From the NCBI GenBank assembly GCA_009193035.1, contig SWDT01000566.1, positions 1 to 64,000 on the forward strand: a stretch of DNA of 64,000 nucleotides, given 5' to 3'. Under the pieces are notes generated by a model, which was not told the origin of the DNA, ran no database searches, and saw nothing but the letters and a program-made list of their open reading frames with translations. Position numbers and translations under genes: made by a program. Every line of letters begins with the position of its first letter. Within the stretch, counting starts at the first letter, position 1. This document shows, piece after piece, positions 8,916 through 20,160 of this stretch. The DNA is from Halicephalobus mephisto. Lineage: Eukaryota; Nematoda; Chromadorea; Rhabditida; Panagrolaimidae.

Positions 8916-9315
8916 TTCCAACGACAAGTGCCCTCTCTCCCAATGAAGTTTGGTCTCCTCCACCCAACGAAATTTGCGCCCTCTCACCCCGACGAAGTTT
9001 ACTCTCCGTCCCCTAACGACAGATACCCCCTCTCCCAACGATAAATATCCCATTTATCCTAACAAAGGTTATTCTCCTTTCCCTAACGACAGATACTCTC
9101 TTCCTCAACTAAGTTTACTCCCTTTCTCCTAACGACAGATACCCCCTTTCCCAACGATAAATATCCCCTTCATCCCGACAAAGATTATTCCCCTTCCCCT
9201 AACGACAGATACTCTCTTCCTCAACTAAGTTTGTTCTCTTCCCTCCAATGACAAGTACTCCCCTCCCCCCAACGATAAATATCCTCTTCATCCCGACAAA
9301 ATTTATTCTCTTTTG
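8916..9315 (+). repeat. Pyrimidine-rich minisatellite (CCCTAACGACAGATACT type)
   Basis: Diverged tandem copies alternate CCCTAACGACAGATAC, CCCAACGATAAATATCCC and CATCCCGACAAAG(A/T)TTATTC, with a higher-order period of about 100 bp. The + strand is strongly pyrimidine-rich in a region that is otherwise AT-rich. Confidence 0.75.
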
Positions 9316-9639
9316 ACTCATGTTGATTTCGAAATTCTTTTTAAATTAATTTTTTTTAACTGAGATATCAAGTAACTTAATTATCAAAAAAAGTTTTAAA
9401 AACTATAAAAAATTGTAAATACCATGAAATAGGGGAGCAGATGTCGCTGGGGACATCTGTTGTACAGTCTTTGACAACGGCAATAAAATTTTGGATTATT
9501 GCCAATTTTGTTTGAAAATTTTAAATTTAGAAATGGACTGAAAACAGGTTTTCCGTTTTCTTTTTGGGTCTTCGTGACCTCCACCTTTTCTAAATCAATC
9601 GATAGAGGATTCGGATTTTTTGTTTTTATTTAAATTAGA

Positions 9640-10115
9640 TTTTCGAGAATTTAATAAAAATTACGAAATCTCGAAAGACCGTTCTTTAGCTTTTGGAGTT
9701 TTCTGGAAGTTTCGGAATCTTGTAACGTCCTACAGAAGGTTCTAGAATTTTCCAAATTTTTACTGAAGATTCTGGAAGTTTCAGAAAATTTAATAGTAGA
9801 TTTTAAAATCTTTAAAAATTTTATAGTAGATTCTGGAATCTTTGAAAATCTCATTGAAGGTTCTATTTCGTAGAATATTTTTAATTTTTCCAGAATCTTA
9901 TGAGAGTTTTTGAACTTTCTAGAATTTTACAAATACTTCTAGAATCTAAATGAAAACATGAAATTTTGTAGAATTTAAAAAAAGCTTCTGAAATTTTCGA
10001 AAATTTGATAGAGTTTCTAGAATTTTACAAATACCTCTAGAATCCAAATGAAGACTTCTGAAAACTTGCAAAATCTTGTAAAGTTTTCAGTCTTCCAGAA
10101 TCTCATGAAACTTAA
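9640..10115. repeat. Imperfect TTCTAGAA/TTCCAGAAT-rich repeat
   Basis: Many short units such as TTCTAGAATTTTACAAATAC and GATTCTGGAAGTTTC alternate in both orientations. Similar stretches occur at 24300-24785, 57430-57810 and 59270-60060. The GAAnnTTC steps resemble heat-shock element half-sites. Confidence 0.5.
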
Positions 10116-10268
10116 CATTGATATCTGAAATTTTTATTTTAAAAATTCGCGTCGAGACAATTTTGCAATTAAAATTTGAGTTTTTGATACTATTATTTTA
10201 AAGAATAATAATTTAGAAAACTGTGAAATCGAGGAAGATTCAGATGTGAATTTTTTGAATTCTGGAGA

Positions 10269-11304
10269 ATGGCACTCGATTTTGAGTGTTCTTTCCAAGT
10301 GCCGGCGTTCGTGGTGGCGGTGGTGGCCTGGGTGGCCTCCTGGGTGGCCCTTCTGACTCCTGCTTGGCAAGTGGTCTATGTCAGGGAACTTCAACAATGG
10401 ATTCAATCAGGATTATGGCTTAATTGTCAAACAAGACCTTCAGGAATGTACACATGTACTTATACTTTTTCAGAATCTGATTTTAATTTTTATACATCTG
10501 CTGAAATAGTCGATTGGAGAACTCCTCCATTTTATTCTTGGCAACGAAGACTTTTGGGTGTCTATTTGGGGGCCCAGACGGCCGGATTCGTGGCTTTGAT
10601 CAGTTTCTGCTGTTCCTTGCAGGCTTCCGGAAGACGACTCAGTTCCCTCGTCTTCGTCGGGGCTGTGGCTGTTGCTCGTGAGTTTTCCGTCTTCAGATCC
10701 ACTTACCTACAGTTTCATTCAAGTTTCTAAGAGTTCCCAGAATCCAATTCAAGATTCTGAAACTTTTCAAAATTAGAAATTCCTCGAGTAATTAAAAATT
10801 TCTCAAATTTAAAAAAATTTTTAATTTTTAAAGATTTTAGAAGTTTTTTAAATTTTGAAGTTTTTTGAAATTTTTGAAATTTTAAAAATTTCTGAATTTT
10901 TTATTTTTATGATTTTAAAATTATGTATTTCAGTGATTCTCCACGCCGGGGCTTCTGTAGTTTTCATGTTTTTCTCCCAGTTGGTGGAATACAGATTCTA
11001 CCATGTCTCCGTCAGTGGAATTTATGAAAAACATCGAGGATATTCTGTTTTTACTGAATTTTTTGCAGTTTTTTTATTTTTTATTTCTCTTATTTTTGCG
11101 ATAATCCACATAATCCAAGGTCATAGATCCGGATATACTGCAGGACCAGTCAAGTACGCGGAGAGCTTCGTCGATGGAGGACCCTATCGTCACGTCGAGA
11201 GCTACTACCCCAGACCCGGGTCCTCGGCCTCCCAACTCGACCCTTACGAGGCCAGGTTCGCCATGCGGGACCTCCCTCCGATTCCGAGCGGAAGAAGGAG
11301 ATGA
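10269..11304 (+). CDS. Clc-like (claudin-type) four-span membrane protein 1
   Basis: Two exons, 10269-10677 and 10934-11304 (GTGAGT donor, TATTTCAG acceptor), give 259 residues. The first membrane span is at about 10-34. It is followed by the claudin/Clc-like loop signature TPAW then SGLWLNC and a second Cys (YTCTYTF). Further spans lie at about 95-115, 120-150 and 180-205, and the cytoplasmic C-tail of some 50 residues is Pro/Tyr/Arg-rich and ends SGRRR. This matches the nematode Clc-like family, related to claudin/PMP22 proteins that shape cell contacts or modulate channels; the claudin cysteine pair is present. A paralogue lies 5 kb downstream on the same strand, so this is a local duplication. 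Start choice: the ATG gives the usual short N-terminus directly before span 1. The exact cellular role cannot be read from sequence. Confidence 0.85.
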
Positions 11305-11419
11305 GTCTTCAAAATTAATTTGTATTTTATTTCGAAATAAAATTTTCGCTAAATTGCAGTACCGAAGAGAACAGAAAAGTACTAAAGTTTCGTAAACAAT
11401 ATAGAAAAAAATTTATTAG

Positions 11420-11903
11420 TGTTGGATCGGGGACCCCATCCTTAGTGGGAAGCACAACCGACAAAGAGCATCTGGTCCTGAATGGATTCTCTCAACATTG
11501 ATAAGGGAACGTGCAGTTTGCTCGGTCCCGAGTGGATTCTCTCAACATTGTTAAAGGAACATTCAGTTTTCTTGGTCTCGAGTGGATTGCCCTAGTATCG
11601 ATAAGGAAACATTCAGTTTTCTTGCTCTCGAGTGGATTCTCTTAACACCGACAAAAGAGCACTTAGTCCCAAACGGATTCTCTCAACATTGTTAAAGGAA
11701 CATAATTTTCTAGGTCTCGAGCGGATTGCCTTAACATTGGTAAAAGAACATACAGTTCCTCTTGGCGAGAAATATACGTTTGTTGCGTGTATCGAGTTCG
11801 GCATAGCTTTCTGTGTTGTGCCTCAGGCGTCTGTTAAATATACTTTTCTACGATATCTACTTCACCATCATTACGCGGATCAGTCAGACTGACAAGTACA
11901 ACA
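11420..11903. repeat. Dispersed element family A, copy 2, expanded inside
   Basis: Begins TGTTGGATCGGGGACC, as in the copies at 49 and 46673, and ends CAACA. Near its right end GTGCCTCAGGCGTCTGTTAAA matches the GCCTCAGGC...TAAATATA part of copy 1. Between the two conserved ends lies a tandem array (11475-11775) that is absent from copy 1. Confidence 0.45.
11475..11775 (+). repeat. Tandem array, ~55 bp unit
   Basis: Five to six diverged copies of a unit containing CGAGTGGATTCTCTCAACATT and AAAGGAACATTCAGTTTTC. The array lies inside family A copy 2 and explains that copy's greater length. Confidence 0.75.
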
Positions 11904-12239
11904 ATTTTCATCAAAAATTCTCCTGAAATAAGTGCTGGAAGATCTCGATTTCTTACGGTAGAAGTCCTCTTGGAATCCTCTATCTTGACCTGGGGCGAGT
12001 TTTGGATAGTTTTGGTTTATTTTTTGAGAATTCCATTTTGAATAGGGTTCTGCTAGAAAATGATTAACTTTGATACATCTTCCTGGAAATTCTGACTTGA
12101 TTCGACCTGAATTTTTCGAAAAGTTCCCTTTTTGATCCGATTTATGTTTTCGAATAATTCTGATCTGGTTTGAGTCATCTTAGAAAATCATCATCCTATT
12201 TGATGTAGATCTTTTTAGAAAACTTTGAAATAAAAATAA

Positions 12240-12610
12240 AATCCGTACTTTGCTTGCAATATTGAAATAGATAAGTTAGTATTTGTATTTTTACATTTAT
12301 GCAAATTTTAAAATAAAAATAAAAATAAAATCTGCACTTTGCTTGCAACATTCGGGCAGATCAGTTGGTATTTGAATTTTTACATTTATGGAAATTAGGA
12401 AATCGAAATTTGCACTTTGCCTGCAACATTCGGGCAAATCAGTTGATATTTGAATTTTTACATTTATGCAAATTTTAAAATAAAAATAAAATCTGCATTT
12501 TGCTTGCAACATTCGGGCAGATCAGTTGATATTTGAATTTTTACATTTATGGAAATTACGAAATCAAAATTTGCACTTTGCTTGCAAAATTTGGACAGGT
12601 TAGTTTATCT
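12240..12610. repeat. Tandem array, ~90 bp unit
   Basis: Four copies carry CTTTGCTTGCAACATTCGGG, CAGATCAGTTGATATTTGAA and TTTTTACATTTATGCAAATT. Open frames here come from the repeat itself. Confidence 0.8.
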
Positions 12611-12639
12611 GTAAATTGAGCAAAAATTAAATTTGATTT

Positions 12640-12960
12640 CGGTCTTTTGGAACTCCGCCATTGGCCAAAGAGAATTTAAAAATAATTTTTTTATAGTACG
12701 TTTCCGGAAATACTCTGACTCTACCCACCTCTGAAATTTCCTAAGGATATGAAGCACTATAGAACTTGTTTTGGTTGCTACGGTTTTGTTCTTCAGTCAC
12801 GAGTTCGGGTGGAGAGAAAATTCTTGCATAATCTGAACGAAAGTGGCAAGAAAGGTGGATGGCCGCGGTCGAAACTCCAGTTTGTCCAGCGGACTCGAAA
12901 TGACCTAAATCCCAAAGTCAGTCTTACCAACTTCGAATTTTGGACTTTCTATTGTTTCTA
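12640..12960. other. Higher-complexity segment, unassigned
   Basis: Sequence with ordinary base composition (GGTGGATGGCCGCGGTCGAA lies inside) stands out from the AT-rich surroundings. The longest frame, 12749-12961 on the + strand, shows no recognisable motif. It may be a transposon fragment or a regulatory block. Confidence 0.25.
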
Positions 12961-13400
12961 ATTATTTATGAGTACAATCTCGTTGAAATTTCAAAAATAT
13001 TTCAAAAATTTTAAATAATTTCAAAAATTTTTAAAAATATTTCGAAATTTCAAAAAATTTTAAAAATATTTCAAAATTTTTTAAAAATTTTAAATAATTT
13101 CAAAAAATTTTAAAAATATTAAAGAATTTTGATAATTTTCAAAAATATTAAATAATTTCGAAAATTTTCAAAAATTTTAAATAATTTCGAAAATATTTTG
13201 AATTTTTAAAAAATCTTCAAAAATGTTTTAAAATTTTTGAAAATACTTTGGAATTCTTAAAATATTTTTAGAATTTTTGAAAGTTTTCAAAAATATTTGA
13301 AATTCAGAATTTTTAAAGATTCTTGAAAATTCCAAAAATACTTGTTGAACAAATTTTGCAGTAAAAATTTACTTTTAGTTTTTATAATATAAAAAAATTA
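12961..13400. other. AAATATTTCAAAAATTTT low-complexity tract
   Basis: Almost entirely A/T homopolymer steps with C or G every 10-20 bases; nothing else is seen. Confidence 0.5.
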
Positions 13401-13404
13401 CAAC

Positions 13405-13765
13405 TGGCATTTGTTCACATTTTACCAAGGATTTTATTTTGGCATTTATTCACGTTTTGCCAAAGATCCAAAATTAGTGTTTATTCACATTTCGCCAAGA
13501 ATTTTATTTAGGCATTTGTTCACGTTTCGCCAAGAATTTTATTTTAGCATTTGTTCACGTTTCGCCAAAGATCCAAAATTAGTGTTTATTCGCGTTTCCC
13601 AAGAATTTTATTTTGGCATTTGTTCACATTTTACCAAAATTCAAAATTAGTGTTCGTTCACATTTCGCCAAGAATTTTATTTTGGCATTTGTTCACATTT
13701 TGCCAAAGATCCAAAATTAGTGTTTATTCATATTTGATCAAGAATTTTATTTTGACATTCGTTTT
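13405..13765 (-). repeat. GCCAAnTTGGC minisatellite, locus 1
   Basis: About ten copies of a ~35-40 bp unit containing TTTTGGCATTTGTTCAC and CGCCAAGAATTTTA. On the other strand this is the TTGGCGAAATGTGAATGAAT unit found at four other places in the window. Each unit carries TTGGC and GCCAA about 17 nt apart and could fold back. Confidence 0.8.
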
Positions 13766-13769
13766 CTTT

Positions 13770-14660
13770 TTACCAGAATTTAATTTTTTGAATTACAATT
13801 TTCCAGAATCGAATAAAATTTCAGATGATTTTTAAAAATTCCAAAAATCGTTTTGAGACATTTGAGAAAAAATTAGACTTTTTAAAAATTAAATATTTTT
13901 AAAAACTTTGACTTTTTAAATAAAAAAATTAATAATTTTGAAATTTTCTTAAAAATTTTAAAAGTTCATTTTGAGATATTTTTTTAGAAAGATTTATTTT
14001 TAAATTAAAAAACGATTACTGCAGAAATTGGGTTTAATTTTTGGGCGTTTTTCTGTTTTTTTCCGTCAAAATAATCTTTCGTTTTTTTGATTTACACGTG
14101 ATTTTTGAATTTTGAACCTCTATTTTTTAGAAATTCAAGTAATTTATATTTTTAAATCAAAAATTTTATCATTTTTAATTTCTATGGATTTTTATTTTTT
14201 TTAAATTTAAAATTTTTAAAGATTTTTACTTTTTAAAAGTTTTTATTTTTCAAATTTTTAAATTTTTAAAGATTTTTATTTTTTTTTATCATTTTTAAGA
14301 TTTTTGAAATTTTTTAAAAATTATTTTTTTTAAATTTACTTTTTTAAATTATTTTAAATAAATTTTTAAATTATTTTAAATTTCATTTTTTTTATTATTT
14401 TTAAAAAATTGATTTAAAATAGAAGGATTTTTTATGTTTTTATTTTTGTTCAACCTTGGAACTTGTTGTTGAAAAAAAAATTTCGATCAAAATTGCACTC
14501 GTTTTTGGTCCGGATCCTTTGTGTTTCATTTTTGACTAGTTAATTTAGAAACTAAAAAGTATTTTAAATTATCTTATATTTTTTATATGTAATTTTAAAA
14601 GTCATTTTGGGTAAATTTTTAGTTTTCTGTGGAATTTTAAAATAAAATTTTAGATATTTT
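13770..14660. other. AT-rich gene-free stretch
   Basis: Dominated by TTTTTAAATTT runs; one mixed patch at 14440-14530. No supported feature. Confidence 0.4.
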
Positions 14661-14664
14661 CAGA

Positions 14665-15150
14665 ATTGAAGTTAGTTTTGAAAATTGAGGATTCTGAATT
14701 TTTAGTATTCATTCTGACTTCAGATTCAGAATCTATGGATCTAGTTGTCATATTATAAGTACTTTTTTGTTTAACCTTAAAGATATTTAAAAATTAAAAA
14801 ATTAAAAGTTAAAATTACTTTTCGAAATTGAGGATTCTGAATTTTTAGTATTCATTCTGATTTCAGATTCAGAATCTATGGATCTGATTACCTCATTATG
14901 ATTACTTTCTGTTTAACTTTAAGAATATTTAAAAATTCTAAAATGAAAATTAAATTTAGTTTTGAAAATTGAGGATTCTGAAGATCAACTATTCATTCTG
15001 ACTTCAGATTCAGAATCTATGGATCTGATTACCTCATTATAAATCCTTTTTGCTCAATTTTAAGAATATTTAAAAATTATAAAATGAAAATTAAATTTAG
15101 TTTTGAAAATTGAGGATTCTGAAGGTCGATTTCAGAATCAATTTTTTATG
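14665..15150 (+). repeat. Tandem array, ~140 bp unit
   Basis: Four copies of TTGAGGATTCTGAATTTTTA followed by CATTCTGA(C/T)TTCAGATTCAG and AATCTATGGATCTGATTACC. The last copy is truncated. Confidence 0.8.
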
Positions 15151-16004
15151 GATTTTTCTAAAATTAAATTATTTTAATTTTTTCTATTTTTAAAAAATTA
15201 AATTATTTTAATTTTTATTGATTTATTTGTTTATGGAAAAATATCCGATAAACAAAATTTTAATCATGTCATTCATCTCATTCCGTTTTTGGTCTTTTGC
15301 CAACTTGACCTTGGAATTTCTGCGGGACGTTTTCGGACTTTCCCAAAGATCGATCTTGATTTTGAAGAAAAATTTTCAAATTTCTTTCAGAATAAGCACA
15401 AAAATTTATTTTTGATTATTTTTTAAATTTATAAATTTCTACATTTTTGTAATTTTTTGAATTTATACAATTTTATAATTTTTTATAATTTTTTAAATTT
15501 TATAAATTTACAAATTTCTACAGTTTTATAATTTTTTAAATTTTATAATTTTTTATTTTTTTGTAATTTTTTGAATTTTATAATTTTCTATTTTTTTATA
15601 ATTTTATAATTTCCTTTTTTTTGTAATTTTATTATGTTCCTTAGCCTTTCCTTCGATGCTTAGAGACCTTGAGATGGTGAAAGAGATAGATATCATACGG
15701 TGTAACCTTGGGTACCCGAAGCCGACGGTTGCTGTACCATTGAGGCCTAAGGCGAGGAAACTGCAAATGACGAACCAATAGCCAAGTGCATTTCTAGATT
15801 ACAAAGATGTGAAAGTGGGATTTCAACCAGATCCGACCGGCCAATTGTAGTACTAAACTGGTTAAAAACTACAGTAAAAATTTGCCTTAACCCCGAGGGT
15901 GGGAGAGGGTCATGTACTCTATCTAATCCTAATTTGAAGCTTTTTAGATTTAATCATGACGCAGTTTTAAAACCTTAATTATAAAACAATCTTCATTTAA
16001 GAAC
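15151..16004. other. Gene-free, with an unassigned unique block at 15640-15930
   Basis: The flanks are AT-rich (15420-15630 is TTTTATAATTT repeats). The block 15640-15930 has balanced composition (for example GGTACCCGAAGCCGACGGTT) and no open frame; it may be a relic of a mobile element. I could not assign it. Confidence 0.3.
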
Positions 16005-16390
16005 AAAATTTCAGGTTACTGTAGATCCTAAGAAGTTTAAAAATTTCGTGTCGAGATTATTTTTAAAGAATTTATTTTTATTTTTATTATAAACGATTAA
16101 TCGCGAAACAATTACTGTATAAAACCAAAATTATTATATAGGTTACTGTAGATACTAAGAAGTTTAAAAATTTCGTGTCGAGATTATTTTTTAAAAACTT
16201 TTTTTTTTATTTTTATTATAAATGATTAATCGCGAAACAATTACTGTATAAAACCAAAATTATCATACAGGTTACTGTAGATTCTAAGAAGTTTTGAAAT
16301 TTTCACTTAAAACTAAAATTATCATACAGGTTACTGTAGATTCTAAGAAATTTGTGTCGAGATTATTTTTGGAAATTTTTTATTTTTTTA
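16005..16390 (+). repeat. Tandem array, ~127 bp unit, just upstream of Clc-like gene 2
   Basis: Three to four copies of CAGGTTACTGTAGAT(T/C)CTAAG followed by TTTCGTGTCGAGATTATTTT and CGCGAAACAATTACTGTATA. The array abuts the start of the downstream gene and may supply its promoter region or the spliced-leader site. Confidence 0.8.
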
Positions 16391-16407
16391 CAGTATGATT
16401 TTCAGAA

Positions 16408-18799
16408 ATGGGAATTTTCAACTTTGATACCAGATTGGCGAAAGCCCAATTAACCACTTTCGTTCTTGTTTCTTTTTCGAACTTCCTCGGATTCATAGCC
16501 GTCTTGACTCCGGCGTGGCAGACGGCGGACGATCTGGACGCCGGAACGAGGGTCGACAGTGGTCTTTGGTTGTATTGCCCTGGGGCAGCTCAATGTTGGT
16601 ACATTTTCAGCGACAATTTAATCAACTATTACGAAAAAGTTGATGTATGTAGATTTCTTCTGATTGGAGATTGTAGAAAAAAACTTCTAAGAACACCGTA
16701 TTTTTTCGGATGGCATTATGCAGTTCTGATCCTTATGATTTGTGCCCTCTGTCTGACGAGTCTCAGCCTCGGGGCCTTGGCCTACAGCCACTTCCGTCCA
16801 ATCAAGCGGAAAATAGCCACGATCGTCATGGACGTTTGTCTCTCCTTCGGATGTAAGTTTGGCGATTTCTCTCAACTTGTAATATACAGTAGTAACTAGT
16901 GAAAGTTTTGCAAACAATAAACACAAAACTGACATTGACTAATTCTCCCTTAGGGCTTTTGTACTTTCTGGATCAATTTTAGGGAGATTCTGGTCTGGTA
17001 TGGATACATCTAGGAAGTTTTGATTCAGTCTGATGTAGATTTTTCTAGAAGATTCTGATTCAATCTGGTACGGATCCTTCTAAAAAATTCTGATTCAGTC
17101 TGGTACAGATCCTTCTAGAAAATTCTGATTCATCTTAAAACAACTCCTTCTAAAAAGACCTGATTTGATGTAGAATCTTCTAGAAAATTTTAATCCAGAA
17201 AAATCGAATCAAAAGTAATTTCTAAAATATTTTAAAACATCCATTTTTAAAATTTAAGAAAATTAATTTAATTTTTTGAATTATTATTTTTTAAATTTAA
17301 TTTTAAAAAATTTTAGTTTTACTTTTTTATAAATTTATTTAACTTTTTGAATTATTATTTTTTGAATTTAATTTTTAAAAATTTTAGTTTTACTTTTTTT
17401 GATTTTTTTTTAAATTTATTTTTTAAATTTAATTTTAAAAAATTTTAGTTTTACTTTTCTGCATCGCTTTGGCGGTGTTCATGATCAACGCCGAGATGCT
17501 GGAGTCCAGATACCTCATTGGATTGAAGAACACGTTTGAGGTAAAAAATCTATTAAATTTGTCTAAAAATAAATTCAGAAATCTTACGGTTATTCCTTCT
17601 ACATCGCTTGTTTGGGTCTGACGATTCTCATGTTCGCGGTTTTCGTGGCCGTGCTCGTGACGACTTATGTCTTCTTCATGTCCGACAGTCTGGATTCCTA
17701 CGACCCCTCCTTCAAGTACCCCAACGACTACCCTCAAGGTGGATACGGTACTACTGACTACAAAGTTATGCATGTAAGTACTTTTTTGAAAAATATTAAC
17801 TTCGGATAATTTCAAAAAAGAAATGTTTTCCGTTCAGGACAAAATTGGAAAAATTTTTATTTTTGATAAAATTTAAAAATTCCGTAATTCTGTAATTTTG
17901 TAATTAGGTATTTTGGTTTTTGGTGACTTTAAGAAATGTACAATTGAACAGAAATGGAGGAAGAAATCGACCGAAACGGTCCCGGACGGAAAGAGGAGAA
18001 TACTCGGGGCAGTCCGAGTATTACCGAACGCGGACCTCAGGCTCCGAGGTCAACTCTGGGTCTTTGTTACGATAACTTTTACGGACTTTTTCTTCCGAAA
18101 ACTGCTGCTCTGTGTTATGTAAATTAATAGCTGATATTTGGATATTCTGAATCCAAATATGACTCAGATGTGTCTTAACACGAAAAATTGCAATTTCGAG
18201 CTCAAAGCCTGAGTTGGAAGTTGGAGAACACGGAGAACAGACGTGGCCGATCACGGAATCGTCAACTGAGGAGAGCCGACCTCGGGTCGGTGGAAACAGA
18301 AGGTCCTTTCCCTCCAGCACCCCAGACCAGCTTTTCTCGTTTTCAGCAAAACTAAATTTTTTATTTCTCCGTAGTTCACTACTCCCTTCTCCAATCTTTC
18401 CAAAAGTACAAAAATGTAAAATTTTAAAGAAAATAAAAAAAGGAAAATTGATTGAAATGGTCCTGAACGGAAAATATTGTCCTTGTTTGAAATAGAAGTT
18501 ACCGTATCTCGTTTAATGCTCCTTCTGTCGCTTGACTCAGTTCCACGCTTACTAATTTCAGAGTCTAGGAAGTGTGACGACCGTTTGAAGCCGTCAATTA
18601 ACCCAATTGTAGATTTATTTAAAAATGTTCGTTTTTATTTCTTTTTGTTTTTTTAATTTATCCATTACAGTAATCGTAAATTAAATTTCAGCCTATAAAC
18701 AAAGAATTGAATACTTTTGCTCCAAAGTTCGCTCCGGAACCAGGATATGCCCCTTCTGACGTCGGCAGCATCCCCACGAGGACGTTTCTCAGTTACTGA
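16408..18799 (+). CDS. Clc-like (claudin-type) four-span membrane protein 2
   Basis: Four exons, 16408-16852, 17449-17540, 17579-17773 and 18692-18799, all GT-AG and in phase, give 279 residues. The first span lies at about 15-36. The extracellular loop has TPAWQ, DSGLWLYC and a second Cys in AAQCWYIF, the claudin/Clc-like signature. Spans follow near 103-125, 143-165 (exon 2) and 185-210 (exon 3: ACLGLTILMFAVFVAVLVTT). The C-tail is Pro/Tyr/Ser-rich and ends TRTFLSY, which could be a PDZ-type or tyrosine motif. It is a paralogue of the gene at 10269. Intron 3 (918 nt) contains the left arm of a long inverted repeat whose partner lies just past the gene, so the last exon sits in the loop of a potential hairpin transcript. 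Intron 1 carries a clean TTCTAGAAGATTC triplet. Confidence 0.87.
17862..18495 (+). repeat. Long inverted repeat, left arm (inside intron 3)
   Basis: About 630 bp, closely matched in reverse at 19521-20160. It includes several local stem-loops, among them ATACTCGG/CCGAGTAT, GACCTC/GAGGTC and ATATTTGGAT/ATCCAAATAT. Small open frames here are frames of the repeat. A short, internally deleted relative is at 33373-33480. Confidence 0.9.
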
Positions 18800-19235
18800 T
18801 TAATTTTTGCAAATAAATTTTTATAAAATTCTTAAAAAATAAAATTTTATAAATTTTTATAAATTTTTGGAAATAAATTTTTATAAAATTCTTAAAAAAT
18901 AAAATTTTATAAATTTTTGCAAATAAATTTTTATAAAATTCTTAAAAAATAAAATTTTATAAATTTTTGAAAATAAATTTTTATAAATTCTTAAAAAATA
19001 AAATTTTATAAATTTTTATAAATTTTTGGAAATAAATTTTTATAAAATTCTTAAAAAATAAAATTTTATAAATTTTTGCAAATAAATTTTTATAAAATTC
19101 TTAAAAAATAAAATTTTATAAATTTTTATAAATTTTTGAAAATAAATTTTTATAAATTCTTAAAAAATAAAATTTTATAAATTTTTATAAATTTTTGGAA
19201 ATAAATCTTTATAAATTCTTAAAAAATAAATTTTA
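18800..19235 (+). repeat. Tandem array of TTTTATAAATTCTTAAAAAATAAA type
   Basis: Seven or more copies of a 55-70 bp AT-only unit containing AAATAAATTTTTATAAAATT and CTTAAAAAATAAAATTTTAT start right after the stop codon of Clc-like gene 2. The array supplies many AATAAA signals. Confidence 0.85.
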
Positions 19236-19520
19236 TAAATTTTTTTTGAAATTAATTTTCGGATTTTTAAAAATTAACTTTTAACATTTCTTCCAAAAAA
19301 TAATTTGATGATATTTTTAAAAATTTATATTTGGGATCATTTTTAGAATTTTTTTTTAATTTAGTTATTTTTGTATTTTTTGGGATAAATGAAAATACGG
19401 TAGTTATCTGTGGTTTGAAAAATTAAAGTTATTTGATTTTTTTTAAATTTAGAAAAAAGTAAAAAATTAGTTTTTTTTCGGCATTATTTGAAATTAGTTT
19501 TTAGGCTCTTAGATGAAATC

Positions 19521-20160
19521 CTAACCCGGAGTGTTCCAAGGGACTGAATTTCCGTTCGAGAACATCCGGATGAGATTTTTATTTTTCTTTAATTTTATTA
19601 AAATTTTACATTTTTGTACTTTTGGAAAGATTGGAGAAGGAAGTAGTCGACTACGGAGAAATAAACAATTTAGTTTTTTTGAAAACGAGAAAAGCTGATC
19701 TGGGGTGCTGAAGGGAAAGGACCTTCTGCTTCCACCGATCCGAGGTTGGCTCTCCTCAGCTGACGATTCCGTGATCGGCCACGTCTGTCCTCCGTGTTCT
19801 CCAACTTCCAACTCAGGCTTTGAACCCGAAATTGCAACTTTCGTGTTAAGACACATCTGAGTCATATTCGGATTCAGAATATCCAAATATCAGCTATTAA
19901 TTTACATAACACAGAGCAGCAGTTTTCGGGAGAAAAAGTCCATAAAAGTTGTCTTAACAAAGACCCAGAGTTGACCTCGGAGCCTGAGGTCCGCGTTCGG
20001 TAATACTCGGACTGCCCCAAGTATTCTCCTCTTTCCGTCCGGGACCGTTTCGGTCGATTTCTTCCTCCATTTCTGTTCAATTGTACATTTCTTAAAGTCA
20101 CCAAAAACCAAATACTTAATTACAGAATTTTTAAATTTTATCAAAAATAAAACTTTCAAA
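19521..20160 (-). repeat. Long inverted repeat, right arm (downstream of Clc-like gene 2)
   Basis: Reverse-complement copy of 17862-18495, with scattered single-base differences. The spacer between the arms is about 1.0 kb and holds the terminal exon of the Clc-like gene. Both arms begin at GATAAAATTTAAAAATTC. Confidence 0.9.

Noticed and set aside
18250..18310. Possible hammerhead ribozyme core (CTGAGGA, hairpin, GAAA) in the inverted-repeat element
   Set aside because: The closing stem pair is wrong, no stem III or NUH cleavage site is found, and the second copy changes GAAA to GAAG.
17913..20159. Matching open frames in both long repeat arms
   Set aside because: They follow from the inverted repeat, have no recognisable domain and lie in an intron or downstream of a gene.
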